A stretch of 64,000 nucleotides of DNA from Nocardioides immobilis (GCF_003515065.1 NZ_QXGH01000009.1:248001-312000), one strand, 5' to 3'. Positions 49,912-61,582 are shown, numbered from the stretch's first letter. The notes: a model not told the origin generated them from the sequence alone. Numbers and translations: made by a program.

Positions 49912-51246
49912 ATGCGCCGAGCCGCAGCACTGCTGGTGATCCTGCCGGCGTTGACGCTGGCGCCGTGGTCTGCCAGCGGCTACGAGCCCAGCGGCGGCGT
50001 GACCTTCAACGTGCCGAACCCGTGGGGCTCCAGCGCGGAGAACACCCGGATCGTCCGGAAGGTCGAGGAGGCCTTCCGGCACGTCCGGAGGACGAGGCGG
50101 GACCCCCACCCCGTCATCTTGGTGACCGGCTACCTCTTCGACCGCGACGTGAGCGCGAACGCCTTGATCAACGCCTGCCGCCGCGGTGTGTCGGTCCGCG
50201 TGATCATCAACCGCAAGGTGGCCTCGCGACCGCTCCGCAAGCTCGTCACTGCGCTCAACGCCGACAACGTCCGGGACGGCGACCGCGACGGCATCGCCGA
50301 CAACGACCCCCGCGCCGGGCGCTGCAACCGGGCGCTCCCCGCCCAGCACGACGGCCTTCGCCAGCGCGGCGAGGGGATCCCCCTGATGACGGCCCGGCAG
50401 ACCCGGCGGAGCCTTCGCCGGCCGACCGGCCAGCAGGTCACGTGGGGTGCCGACGGCAGTTACGTCCTGAAGTGCTCAGGCTCCTGCCGCGGCGCATCCG
50501 ACGCGAACATGCACTCCAAGATCTACGCCATGTCGAGCAGCGGGTCCGCGAACAACGTCGTCATGGTGTCGTCGTCCAACCTGAACGGCGGCGGCGCCAA
50601 GCTCGGGTGGAACGACCTGGTCGTGATGAAGGGCCGGCCGAAGACCTTCGACTTCCTGGTGCAGGTCCACCGGCTGATGACCGCCCAGAAGCGCGCCGGT
50701 CCCGACCTGCTCGAGCTCACGGACGGTCCCTACACGACGCGGATCTTCCCGATCGTCGGCGGCAAGGACCGGGACCCTCTCCTGCAGGACCTGCGCAAGA
50801 TCAGGTGCTCCAGCGATCTCGGCCGGACCTCACTGCACATCCAGCAGTTCTGGTGGAACGGCCACCGCGGCAACTACCTCTGGGACAAGATCCGAAACCT
50901 CGCCCGCGACGGCTGCAAGGTCAAGATCATCATCGGCGCCGTCGATCGTGGCCTCGGGCGAAGGATGCGCGACGCGCGGCGCGCCGGCCTGATCGAGTTC
51001 TGGGACAGCCGCATCGACACCGACATGGACGGGTACGTCAACACCCGCACCCACATGAAGGCGGTCGCAGTCCGCGGGACCTACGGCACGAACCGGCGCT
51101 ACCACGGCGTCTGGACCGGCACCGCGAACTGGTCCAACGGCTCGCTGACCAGGGGTGACGAGAACACGCTCAACGTCCGCAGCGCGCGCCTGTGGCGCAG
51201 GTACGTGCGGTACTTCACCACCGTCCGGAACCACTCGACCCGCTAA
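49912..51246 (+). CDS. Secreted phospholipase D-family protein, copy 1
   Basis: A 444-residue exported protein. The signal peptide MRRAAALLVILPALTLAPWS is cleaved around residue 22. Two H-x-K motifs mark the PLD fold: MHSKIYAMSS with SSSNLN (about 201-223) and THMKAVAVRG with GTANW (about 380-405). The spacing matches a two-motif PLD/phosphatidyltransferase-like phosphodiesterase; the final Asp of the classic HKD is not obvious in either. Cys pairs (CSGSC, CRRG, RCNR) suggest disulfides outside the cell. The substrate could be phospholipid, teichoic-type phosphodiester or nucleic acid. It ends four bases from the convergent EEP gene. A close paralogue lies at 54799-56151. Confidence 0.85.
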   Translation: MRRAAALLVILPALTLAPWSASGYEPSGGVTFNVPNPWGSSAENTRIVRKVEEAFRHVRRTRRDPHPVILVTGYLFDRDVSANALINACRRGVSVRVIINRKVASRPLRKLVTALNADNVRDGDRDGIADNDPRAGRCNRALPAQHDGLRQRGEGIPLMTARQTRRSLRRPTGQQVTWGADGSYVLKCSGSCRGASDANMHSKIYAMSSSGSANNVVMVSSSNLNGGGAKLGWNDLVVMKGRPKTFDFLVQVHRLMTAQKRAGPDLLELTDGPYTTRIFPIVGGKDRDPLLQDLRKIRCSSDLGRTSLHIQQFWWNGHRGNYLWDKIRNLARDGCKVKIIIGAVDRGLGRRMRDARRAGLIEFWDSRIDTDMDGYVNTRTHMKAVAVRGTYGTNRRYHGVWTGTANWSNGSLTRGDENTLNVRSARLWRRYVRYFTTVRNHSTR

Positions 51247-51250
51247 GGCA

Positions 51251-52237
51251 TCAGCAGATCGGCCTGCCGCGCACCCAGCAGCCGCGGCCGTTGACCTTGA
51301 AGCTGACGATCAGCGGCCGGTGGTCGGAGTTCAGCCCGGTCACGATCCGCTGCCCGGTGGCGATCACACGCCGGGTCGGCTTGAAGCTGACGTAGTCGAT
51401 GAGCCGCATGTCGAAGCCGTTGTGGAGCACGTGGGTGCCGGTGCCGGGCTCCCCCAGCTCGTAGAAGCTCGACCGGAACCCACGGGTGCCGAGCGCGGCG
51501 TACGGGAAGATCGGGTCCTGGGCGACCTTGTCGTTGCGGTAGTTCACGTTGAAGTCGCCGGTCACGAACACCAGGCCGCCACCCTCCTCGGCGTGGATCT
51601 TGTCGATGACCGCCTGGAGTCCCGCCATGTGCCGGGCGTAGAGCCGGATCCGTCGACGGTTGTCGTTGCGACCGCCGTTCTCGCCCTGGACGGTGGGAAC
51701 GAAGTGGTTGTTCAGGACCCAGATCGTGCGACCGGTGGCGTTGTCCAGCAGCCGCAGGCGGACGACGTACTTCGCGTGCGTCGTCGCCGGGCCCGCGCCC
51801 TTGTCACCGACGAAGGTCTCCGGCGCGACCTGGATCCAGTCGCGGCCGAGGAACGTGAACTTGTCGGAGCGCCACAGGATCGGCTGCCCACCCGGCACGG
51901 CCGGCACGGGGATCCACCCGTCCCACGTACAGGTCTCGCAGTCGAGGAGCCGCTTCCGCACCCGCTCGCGCCGCGCCCAGCTCGACATCTCCTGGAGCGC
52001 GACGATGTCCACCCCCTCCGCGAGGAGGTTCTTGACGTCCCGGAACCCCTTGCGGGTGGTCGAGGTGGCCGCGGTGTTGAAGCTCGCGATCCGCACCGTG
52101 CTCGCCGTGGGAGCGGCCGCCGCCGAGGCGGTGCGGTCGGGGCTCGCTCCGGCGGACGGCACCAGCCCGAGAGCCAGTGCGCCGATGGCGACGAGGGCGC
52201 CGAGACGTGCGGATTGCGGACGTCGGGGATTCCACAC
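51251..52237 (-). CDS. Secreted endonuclease/exonuclease/phosphatase family protein, copy 1
   Basis: A 328-residue exported EEP-fold phosphodiesterase. The signal peptide is ARLGALVAIGALALGLVPSAG (about 10-30). Catalytic landmarks are IASFNTAA, IVALQEMSS, WVLNNHFVP, FVTGDFNVNYRN and LNSDHRPLIVSF, so the D-x-N and SDH residues are intact. Cys residues near the middle (DCETCTW) and at the C terminus suggest disulfides. Family members cut DNA, RNA, sphingomyelin or phosphoinositides. It is paired convergently with PLD copy 1, and AGGAGG precedes GTG 52237. GTCACA-type boxes lie about 70 bases upstream. Confidence 0.87.
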   Translation of the reverse strand: MWNPRRPQSARLGALVAIGALALGLVPSAGASPDRTASAAAAPTASTVRIASFNTAATSTTRKGFRDVKNLLAEGVDIVALQEMSSWARRERVRKRLLDCETCTWDGWIPVPAVPGGQPILWRSDKFTFLGRDWIQVAPETFVGDKGAGPATTHAKYVVRLRLLDNATGRTIWVLNNHFVPTVQGENGGRNDNRRRIRLYARHMAGLQAVIDKIHAEEGGGLVFVTGDFNVNYRNDKVAQDPIFPYAALGTRGFRSSFYELGEPGTGTHVLHNGFDMRLIDYVSFKPTRRVIATGQRIVTGLNSDHRPLIVSFKVNGRGCWVRGRPIC

Positions 52238-52304
52238 GGGAGATTTCCTCCTGATCGGCGTGTCGCAACCGGATTCGCGACGACATCTGTGTCAGGCTGC
52301 GAGT

Positions 52305-52328
52305 TTCACACCAGTTACTCCGATCACG
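52305..52328 (+). promoter_or_regulatory. Nine-base direct repeats, weak MtrA-like site
   Basis: TTCACA (52305), GTTACT (52314) and ATCACG (52323) recur every nine bases, 68-91 bases before the EEP gene start. The match is weaker than at the amidase and LCP genes. Confidence 0.25.
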
Positions 52329-52333
52329 CAAGC

Positions 52334-52351
52334 CCCCTGGCGTCACAGGGG
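52334..52351 (-). terminator. Hairpin between sulfotransferase 4 and the EEP gene
   Basis: Arms CCCCTG and CAGGGG around a six-base loop. It is the second of two hairpins after the sulfotransferase stop. Confidence 0.45.
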
Positions 52352-52373
52352 TCTCTTTGGTGCACGCCTGTAG

Positions 52374-52397
52374 CCCGTCCGGGCCAGGCGGGACGGG
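52374..52397 (-). terminator. Hairpin just after sulfotransferase 4
   Basis: Arms CCCGTCC and GGACGGG, ten-base loop, 26 bases past the stop at 52423 on the reverse strand. Confidence 0.55.
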
Positions 52398-52422
52398 TCG
52401 AACGGACCGGATCGGACCGGTC

Positions 52423-53619
52423 TCAGGAGTCGGAGCGGCGCTCCTTGGCGGCGCGGTAGGCACCGCGCAGCTTGCGCAGCAGCGGACGCTGCTCGCTCGC
52501 GTGCACCAGCGCGAACCGCACCGGCTTCTCCTGCGCCGTCGCGGTCAGGTCGTCGGCCCGCTGCACGGCGGCGCGGCGCTCGTTGAGGACCACCAACAGG
52601 TCGGCGATCGTCGCCACACTCTCTGCCAGCAACGCAGCGTCAGGAGGTACGGCGTACGGGTCCTCCTCGGGCGCCTCGGCGGTGACCGGCGTCGGGACAA
52701 GGTCCGCGAGGTCCCCGACGACGTCGACGCCGGCAGCGGCCAGCCGGTCCGCGATCGCGCGCGACTCGTCGGCGGCGTACTTCTGGTCCTCCGCGCTCAG
52801 CGACAGCCGGGTGCCACCGCGCGACTCGAGGATCCGGTGGGCGAGCACGTTCTTGACGACGAGCGGATAGGGACCGGGGAGCGGCAGCCGATCGCCGAGC
52901 TCGACGTTGACGCGGCGGAGCAGCTCCGCCTGCTCGGCGCCGAGCGAGCTGTTCGAGCGTTCCAGCTCGGTGTCGAAGGCAGCCGGATCGACGCCGATGA
53001 CCCGCGCGAAGCGGTCCCACAGCGTCGTCGGGTCCGCGCCGGAGGGAGGCACGGTCACCAGGTGCAGGTGCTCCGGTGGCAACCCGACACCCCACCGCTC
53101 GAGGACGCCGGCATAGTCCTGCACCTGCCAGAACCAGCTGGTGCGGGCGTGGTCGTCCCGGACCTCCTGGACGAAGCGCGCGAACGTCGCGGCCGAGCGG
53201 TGCTTGACGTGCTCCTGCCACTCGGCGGCGATCTGCCGGACGTGGTCGCGCGCCGTGACGACGACGTGCACCTCGGCCCGGTCGGCGAGCGCCGCGACGG
53301 CGCGCCGCGCCTGCTCCGCGGTCGCACCGGCGAACAGCTCGTGGGAGATCAGCACGTTGCCGTCCGACGCGACGGCCTCCTCGGCCAGCCGGTCCCACAT
53401 GCCGCGGGCGCGCTCGGGATAGATCGGGTCCTCCGCGAGCCCGCGGACGTCCAGCGTGGCCAGGAAGTGGTCGTGGAACCGCTCGCCCGGCAGCAGCAGG
53501 CCCTGCTCCCGCGCGGTCTCCCGCTGTGACCACAGCACGTCCTGGAGGAACGTGGTGCCCGTCTTCGGGCTGCCGACGTGGAGGAACACCCGGGGCCGCG
53601 GGTCGTGGATCGCCATCAC
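52423..53619 (-). CDS. Sulfotransferase family protein 4
   Basis: A 398-residue sulfotransferase. The phosphosulfate loop FLHVGSPKTGTTFLQDVLW (about 11-29) is intact. VHVVVTARDHVRQIAAEWQE (near 127) is the probable 3-prime phosphate site, and VDVVGDLADLVP is the conserved phrase near 290. The C-terminal helix is basic (RKLRGAYRAAKERRSDS). The start is GTG 53619, since TAGTCT stands six bases before it; ATG 53616 is one codon later. Nine bases separate it from sulfotransferase 5 upstream in the same direction. Confidence 0.87.
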   Translation of the reverse strand: MMAIHDPRPRVFLHVGSPKTGTTFLQDVLWSQRETAREQGLLLPGERFHDHFLATLDVRGLAEDPIYPERARGMWDRLAEEAVASDGNVLISHELFAGATAEQARRAVAALADRAEVHVVVTARDHVRQIAAEWQEHVKHRSAATFARFVQEVRDDHARTSWFWQVQDYAGVLERWGVGLPPEHLHLVTVPPSGADPTTLWDRFARVIGVDPAAFDTELERSNSSLGAEQAELLRRVNVELGDRLPLPGPYPLVVKNVLAHRILESRGGTRLSLSAEDQKYAADESRAIADRLAAAGVDVVGDLADLVPTPVTAEAPEEDPYAVPPDAALLAESVATIADLLVVLNERRAAVQRADDLTATAQEKPVRFALVHASEQRPLLRKLRGAYRAAKERRSDS

Positions 53620-53625
53620 TCGCCG

Positions 53626-53631
53626 AGACTA
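53626..53631 (-). promoter_or_regulatory. -10 box of sulfotransferase 4
   Basis: TAGTCT six bases before GTG 53619, overlapping the stop region of sulfotransferase 5. Gene 4 may be transcribed separately as well as by read-through. Confidence 0.4.
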
Positions 53632-54747
53632 GTCGCGGAGCCGGGCGAGCCGACGACGTACCCGCCCACCGACGCGCCGGGCGGTCGGCACCAGACCGGG
53701 GTCGGGGGCCGGCTCGGCGCGCTCGACGAGCAGCTCCGCGATCGCCGCGACCGCCGCCGCGGTCTCGAGCTCGGGGTCGACCGCGTCCGGGTCCGTCCAC
53801 GGTCCGGGGACGGGCTGCGGCACCAGCTCGTCCAGGTCGCCGTGGACCTGGTAGCCGCGGTCGGTGATCCGGCCGTTCTGGCGGGTCGCGATCTCCGCCA
53901 GCCGGGCGACGAGGTCGGACGGGCACTGTGCCGGGGCGGACGACTGGCCCGCCAGGATCGACTGCGCGAAGACCCGCTTGACGACCTGGCTGTAGGCCGG
54001 CTGCTGGATGCGACCGTCGAGGACCTCGTTGACGCGGCGCAGGACCGCCACCTGGACCGCGCCCAGGGTCTTGTTGGCCGTCGGCTCCTCGGTCGTCGGG
54101 TCGAAGGCGCCGGCGTCGAACCCGACGGCGTCCCCGAACCGCCGCCAGAGCACGTCGGGCCCCGAGCCCGGCGGGGGGCCGACGACCAGGTGCACGTTCT
54201 CCGGCGGCAGCGTGCGCGCCCACCGGTCGAAGATCCCGATCAGGTGCTGGTTGCGCCAGAAGCCGTTCTGCCGCTCCAGGCCGACGTTGGCGCAGAACGC
54301 CTCGAACGTCACAGGGTTGCCGTTCTTGACCCGCTCCTGCCAGTCCGACGCCACCTGGCGGGCGAGATCGCGCGCCGTGACCACCAGGTGCACGTCGAGG
54401 CCCTCCAGCGCAGCCATCCCGGCGTCGACCTGCTCGCGCTTGGCGGCTCCGAGGAGCTCATGGCTCATGATCGTGGTCCCCGGATAGGCGCGGGCGCCGT
54501 CGCAGAGCCGCTGCCAGGTGCCCTCCAGCTCCTCGGCGGTCCGGCCCCAGAACGCGTGCGACTCCCGCAGCTCGATCGCCGCGTGGAACATCTCGAAGTG
54601 CCGCTGGCCGGCACACGTGACACCCACCGCGTCGAGCTCCTCGCGATGGCGCCACAGCGCCCGCTGCAGGAACGTGGTGCCGCTCTTCGGAGTGCCGACG
54701 TGCAGCACCACCCGGTGGGCCGAGTCGGGGGAATCGGACATGCTCAT
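53629..54747 (-). CDS. Sulfotransferase family protein 5
   Basis: A 372-residue sulfotransferase, closest in layout to protein 4. The phosphosulfate loop VLHVGTPKSGTTFLQRALW (about 14-32) is intact. VHLVVTARDLARQVASDWQE is near 130, and VHGDLDELVPQPVP is near 310. It ends in Arg-rich sequence (GRVRRRLARLRD). ATG 54747 has GGGGAG in front and TAGAGT ten bases upstream. It lies between the PLD copy 2 gene and sulfotransferase 4, all reverse, so the three may share transcripts. Confidence 0.87.
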   Translation of the reverse strand: MSMSDSPDSAHRVVLHVGTPKSGTTFLQRALWRHREELDAVGVTCAGQRHFEMFHAAIELRESHAFWGRTAEELEGTWQRLCDGARAYPGTTIMSHELLGAAKREQVDAGMAALEGLDVHLVVTARDLARQVASDWQERVKNGNPVTFEAFCANVGLERQNGFWRNQHLIGIFDRWARTLPPENVHLVVGPPPGSGPDVLWRRFGDAVGFDAGAFDPTTEEPTANKTLGAVQVAVLRRVNEVLDGRIQQPAYSQVVKRVFAQSILAGQSSAPAQCPSDLVARLAEIATRQNGRITDRGYQVHGDLDELVPQPVPGPWTDPDAVDPELETAAAVAAIAELLVERAEPAPDPGLVPTARRVGGRVRRRLARLRD

Positions 54748-54798
54748 CTCCCCACGAACTCTAGTGCCCCAGGACGCAGGTTCCGGCGGACCCTCCGC

Positions 54799-56151
54799 TC
54801 AGCGGTACATGCTGTACGGCAGCCGGCGCGAGTGGTCGCGGATCGCGTCCCAGTTGTTCAGATAGCTGCGGTACGCCGACCGCAGGCCGACGTTGAGCGT
54901 GGTCTCGTCGCTGCGCGACAGCGACCCGGCCACCCAGTTCTGCGACCCCGTCCACACCCGGTAGGCGCGACGGTCGGTCCCGACCGTGCCCTTCACCAGG
55001 ACGTACTTGGCGTGGGTGCGGACCTCGCTCCAGCCGTCGTCGTTGTAGTCCCAACGGCTGTCCCACAGGTCGATCACGTGACGACGCGCGAGGTTGCGCA
55101 TCCGCTCCGCCAGCAGCCGCGAGGGCGCTCCGTAGACGATCCGGACCTCACAGCCGTTGCGGGCCAGGTCGGCGATCTTGTCGAGGAGGTAGGAGCCGCG
55201 CTTGCCCTTCCAGTAGAACATCGAGATGTGGATCTGGGTGCGGCCGAACGCGCTGCGGCACCGGATCTTCTTCAGGTCGCGCAGCGTCGGGTCGGTCGCC
55301 TTGCTGGCGTTGCGCATCGGGAAGAACCGGGCGATGTACGGCCCGGACTTGACCTGCACCTTGTCGCCGCCGGCCCGGACGTCGTCCGTCATCAGCCGGT
55401 GCATCGCCTTGAAGCCGCGGTAGAGCGTCCGGCGGCCCTTGACGACGTACATGTCGTTCCAGCCGAGCTCGGCGCCGCCGCGGTTGAGGTTGGACGAGCT
55501 GACCATGACCATGTGGTGGGTGCTCTTCGTGCGTGAGAAGAGGTAGAACTTGCTGTGCATGTTGCCGCCCTTGCCGCGGCAGCTGCCGTTGCACCTCTTG
55601 ACGTAGCTCCCGTCCCGGCCCCAGGTCACCGAGTCGCGCTTGGGCGCCTCGACGCTCCGGTAGGCCTCCCGGGGGGTGAAGACCTCGAGCTGGGTGTCCT
55701 CGGTGGCCCCGGGCTCGACCCGGAGGCCGCCGTGGCTCGGGGGAAGCGGGCGGTTGCACTTGCCCGCACGCGGGTCGTCGCGGGGCCCGCTGACGTTGTC
55801 CGCGTTGAGCGCCGTGATCAGCTTTCGCGACGGCCGGCTCTCGATGTCCTCGTCGAGGATCACCCGGACCTGGACGCCGCGCCGGCAGGCCGCGATCAGC
55901 GTCTTGACGGTCGTCGGGCGGTCCAAGAGGTACGTCGAGATGTGGATGACCGGGTGCCGGTGCCGCCGGGTCCGGACGGTGTTGCGGATCGCGTGCTCGA
56001 CCTTCTTCACGATCCGGAAGTTGGCGACGTCGTCGCCGTACGGCTCCGGGACGTTGAACACCGCTCCACCCCGGGGGCCCATCGCTGACGCGGGGACGAG
56101 AAGGAACGAGACTGACAGAACGGTTACCAGCAGCAGCGATACGCGGCGCAC
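54799..56151 (-). CDS. Secreted phospholipase D-family protein, copy 2
   Basis: A 450-residue exported paralogue of the protein at 49912-51246; both share FNVP-P-G, ITALNADNV / VTALNADNV, DPRAGKCNR and DGSYVKRCNGSCRG. The signal peptide is RVSLLLVTVLSVSFLLVPASA. The H-x-K motifs are MHSKFYLFSR with SSSNLN and THAKYVLVKG with GSQNW. Conserved Cys pairs again suggest an extracellular enzyme. GTG 56151 has GGGGAG upstream. It is divergent from EEP copy 2, so each PLD copy has an EEP neighbour. Confidence 0.86.
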   Translation of the reverse strand: MRRVSLLLVTVLSVSFLLVPASAMGPRGGAVFNVPEPYGDDVANFRIVKKVEHAIRNTVRTRRHRHPVIHISTYLLDRPTTVKTLIAACRRGVQVRVILDEDIESRPSRKLITALNADNVSGPRDDPRAGKCNRPLPPSHGGLRVEPGATEDTQLEVFTPREAYRSVEAPKRDSVTWGRDGSYVKRCNGSCRGKGGNMHSKFYLFSRTKSTHHMVMVSSSNLNRGGAELGWNDMYVVKGRRTLYRGFKAMHRLMTDDVRAGGDKVQVKSGPYIARFFPMRNASKATDPTLRDLKKIRCRSAFGRTQIHISMFYWKGKRGSYLLDKIADLARNGCEVRIVYGAPSRLLAERMRNLARRHVIDLWDSRWDYNDDGWSEVRTHAKYVLVKGTVGTDRRAYRVWTGSQNWVAGSLSRSDETTLNVGLRSAYRSYLNNWDAIRDHSRRLPYSMYR

Positions 56152-56365
56152 GGATCTCCCCGGGCTAGACGGCAGGCAGGTCGGGTTCGCGGAACCCCGT
56201 TCGCGTTGCAGGATAACCCTTTACCTTGGGACTCGTGGGGTCGGTGGGCCGGGCGTGGCGCACGACGTTCCGGGAACGCGCGGCATCCAGCCGTAGCCCA
56301 TCGCGTCGAGTAAGGTTGGTCACTACGCCGCGGGACGCGGTGTCACGGGAGGGAAGCCGGGAGAA

Positions 56366-57457
56366 GTGGGCAAGCACGAACTACCGCGTCGCGCACGCCT
56401 GCTCCCCGTTCTCGCCATCATCGTGCTGGTCGCGGCACTGCTCACCGTCGGCCGGTTCGCGGTGGCCAACAACCAGACGACGGCCACCGACGACACCACG
56501 CCGACAGCGCCGCCGTCGATCACTGCGTCCGACGACAGCGAGGCGCCCCCCGAGACCTCGCCGCGTCACAAGAACAAGGACAAGCCCAAGAAGGACGACA
56601 AGCTGCGCGACCGGCTCCGGTCGCGCAACCTGCGCAACCGGGTGCAGCTCGCCGCCGACGGCCTCGCCGCCGACCCGGCCTCCTTCCGGATCGCCAGCTT
56701 CAACGTGCTCGGCGCCTCGCACACCGGCCCCGGCGGCAACAAGCCCGGGTACGCCGGCGGCACCTCGCGCATGGGCTGGACCGTCCAGCTGATCCGCGGC
56801 AACAACGTCAGCGTGGTCGGCCTCCAGGAGTACGAGAAGACCCAGCACGCCACGTTCGGCCGGATCACCGGCGGCGGCTGGGGCGTCTACCCCGGTCTGC
56901 AGGTCGGCAGCAAGGGAGTGCGCAACTCCATCGCCTGGAACGCCGGTGTCTGGGAGCTCGTCGAGGGCCACACCATCCCGATCCCCTACTTCCACGGCAA
57001 CCTGGTGCCGATGCCCTACGTGCTGCTGAAGCACAAGGAGACCGGCCGGCTCGCCTGGTTCATCAACATCCACAACCCCGCGAGCACCCGTGGGCCGGCG
57101 CAGCACTGGCGTGACGTCGCGACCCAGAAGGAGATCGCGCTGATGAACGATCTCCAGGAGCCGCAGTCGACGAACCAGCTCGGCATCCCGACCTTCCTGA
57201 TGGGTGACTTCAACGAGAAGGCGGAAGCCTTCTGCCGGGTCACCGCCGGGGCCAACGCGCAGGCGGCCAACGGCGGGACCAGCTCCCCGTGCCGGCTGCC
57301 CGCCAACCACGGCATCGACTGGATCTTCGGGTCCATCCCCGGCGTGGGTTTCTCCAACTACGTCCGGATGGACGGTGGCCTGGTCAACCGGGTGTCCGAC
57401 CACCCGATGATCTACGCCGACGTGACGCTCTCCGGCGAAGCGCCCTTCGTGGAGTAG
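56366..57457 (+). CDS. Membrane-anchored or secreted EEP-family protein, copy 2
   Basis: A 363-residue EEP-fold protein. A hydrophobic segment at about 11-31 (LLPVLAIIVLVAALLTVGRF) lacks an obvious cleavage site, so it may stay anchored. A Thr/Lys-rich linker of about 60 residues follows. Catalytic landmarks are IASFNVLGAS, VVGLQEYEK, INIHNPAS, LMGDFNEKAEAFC, DWIFG and SDHPMIYADV. Compared with copy 1 it has a longer stalk and different loops, so the two are diverged. GTG 56366 follows GGGAG; a TAAGGT box at 56311 would give a 50-base leader. Confidence 0.85.
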   Translation: MGKHELPRRARLLPVLAIIVLVAALLTVGRFAVANNQTTATDDTTPTAPPSITASDDSEAPPETSPRHKNKDKPKKDDKLRDRLRSRNLRNRVQLAADGLAADPASFRIASFNVLGASHTGPGGNKPGYAGGTSRMGWTVQLIRGNNVSVVGLQEYEKTQHATFGRITGGGWGVYPGLQVGSKGVRNSIAWNAGVWELVEGHTIPIPYFHGNLVPMPYVLLKHKETGRLAWFINIHNPASTRGPAQHWRDVATQKEIALMNDLQEPQSTNQLGIPTFLMGDFNEKAEAFCRVTAGANAQAANGGTSSPCRLPANHGIDWIFGSIPGVGFSNYVRMDGGLVNRVSDHPMIYADVTLSGEAPFVE

Positions 57458-57471
57458 CGGCGCTGCACAGC

Positions 57472-57493
57472 CGCGCGCCGCGCGCAGCGCGCG
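57472..57493. terminator. GC-only hairpin between convergent genes
   Basis: Arms CGCGCGC and GCGCGCG with an eight-base loop between the EEP copy 2 and glf stops. It could terminate both strands. Confidence 0.5.
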
Positions 57494-57499
57494 TCGTAC

Positions 57500-59886
<2,387 letters not shown>

Positions 59887-60681
59887 GCAGCACCACCGCG
59901 AGCGCGATCAGCCACGGCTTGAGCCTGACCAGCACGTTCTCGCCGTACCGGAAGTGCACCGCGAACAGGTTGCGGTACATGTAGTAGCCCTTCCAGCCGG
60001 CCAGGTCGTGCTGCTGGTCGAAGGCGAGCTGGCGCACGAGCACGGCGTCGCGGACGGCGAGGATCTGGTAGCCGGCGCGTCGCGCGCGGATCGCGAAGTC
60101 CACGTCGTCGTAGAAGATGAAGTACGACGGGTCCGGCAACCCGATCGCGTCGATCACCTCGCGCCGGACCAGGAAGCCCTCGAACGAGACGTTGTCGACG
60201 GGGACCGTCGCCGGCATGCTCGCCCGGTCCGGGTAGGTGGAGTCGACGCTGGCCTTCTTGGGGCGGATCGCCAGCGGGTTACGGAGGTCGAACCGCACCG
60301 CCGCCTTCTCGACCAGCGCGCCGGACAGGTCCTCCCGGACCGCCGTCAGGCAGCTGCTGTCCACCTCCAGCAGCCGGCGCAGGCAGTCGGGCGCGGGGAC
60401 GACGTCGTCGTCCATCAGCCACATCGCGTCGAAGCCCTTGTCGTACGCCGTCCTCAGGCCCAGGTGGAAGCCGCCGGCCCCGCCGAGGTTGTCGGTGGTG
60501 TGGATCGCGACCAGGTCGGGATTGGCAGCGCGCTCCAGCACCTCGCGGGTGTGGTCGGTGCTCGCGTTGTTGATCACGACGACGCAGTCGGGCCGGCGGT
60601 CCATCGCGTTGAGGCCGGCGAGCATCCGCTCGAGCAGGTCGGCGCGGTTGTAGGTCACGACGACCACGGCGACGGTCTCGG

Positions 60682-61575
60682 TCACGACAGGTACCTCTCG
60701 TGGCCTGAGAAGTCCCCGCGGAGCCCGGCGTACGCCGCCCGGGCGCTCATCCCGATCCGGCGCGGCTGCGGCTTGGTGACGAGGTAGAACCAGATCGTCT
60801 TCAGCCAGAACAGCAGGACGTGCACCCAGCCGCGGTAGGCGCGGAGGTTCAGCGTGTTGTTGCGGGCCATGCAGTAGTGCTTGAGGTCGCTCGGCGTGTG
60901 GTTGTACGTCGTCCGCCCGAACATCATCGGCGTCCCCAGGTCCCCGACGGACGGGTGGTGGACGACGGCGTCGACGACGGTCGCGATCCGGGCGCCGGCG
61001 GCCTCGGCACGGAGTCGGTACTCGTGGTCGTCGCCCCAGATGAAGAACTCCGCCCGGGGGTAGCCGATCCGCTCGACGAGCTCGCGGGTGACCAGCACCC
61101 CGTTGAACGGGATGACGATGTCGGCGAGCCGGCCGGCGACGGCGGCTGCCCGGGCTGACGCCACGTCGTGGACGACCCGGGTGCCGCCCGGGAGCCGGAT
61201 CGGGAAGACCAGCCGTCCGGGCTCCTCCTCGTCGACGACGAGCGGCCCCCAGAAGTCGAGATCGGTCTCCGCCAGCAGCCGGTCGAGACAGCCGGGGTCG
61301 GGGAGCCCGTCGTCGTCCATCAGCCAGACCAGGTCGGCGCCGCGCTCCTCGACCGCGAGCTTGAGGCCGTTGTGGAAGCCCCCGGCGCCACCCCTGTTGC
61401 GGTCCAGCGTCCGATGGTCGACACCCGAGCCGGTCAGCCACTCCCCCGTGCCGTCGGTGGAGGCGTTGTCGACGACCAGGACCTCCGCCAGCCCGGCGAC
61501 GTCCTGCAGGCGAGCGACCAGGCGCTGCAGCAACCGCAGGCGGTTGTAGGTCACCACCACCGCCACGATCCGCAC
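60682..61575 (-). CDS. Family 2 glycosyltransferase, GlfT1-like (a)
   Basis: A 297-residue GT2 enzyme. VAVVVTYNRLRLLQRLV, VDNASTDGTGEWL, NRGGAGGFHNGLKLAVEERG, WLMDDDGLPDPGCLDRLL and FIWGDDHEYRLRAEAAG are clearly recognisable. This layout is that of GlfT1-type enzymes, which start galactan chains on a rhamnosyl-lipid; rhamnosyltransferase is the alternative. GTG 61575 has TAGGGT seven bases upstream. It is first in the two-gene unit and divergent from the inositol-phosphatase-like gene. Confidence 0.86.
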   Translation of the reverse strand: MRIVAVVVTYNRLRLLQRLVARLQDVAGLAEVLVVDNASTDGTGEWLTGSGVDHRTLDRNRGGAGGFHNGLKLAVEERGADLVWLMDDDGLPDPGCLDRLLAETDLDFWGPLVVDEEEPGRLVFPIRLPGGTRVVHDVASARAAAVAGRLADIVIPFNGVLVTRELVERIGYPRAEFFIWGDDHEYRLRAEAAGARIATVVDAVVHHPSVGDLGTPMMFGRTTYNHTPSDLKHYCMARNNTLNLRAYRGWVHVLLFWLKTIWFYLVTKPQPRRIGMSARAAYAGLRGDFSGHERYLS

Positions 61576-61582
61576 GGCGGCA

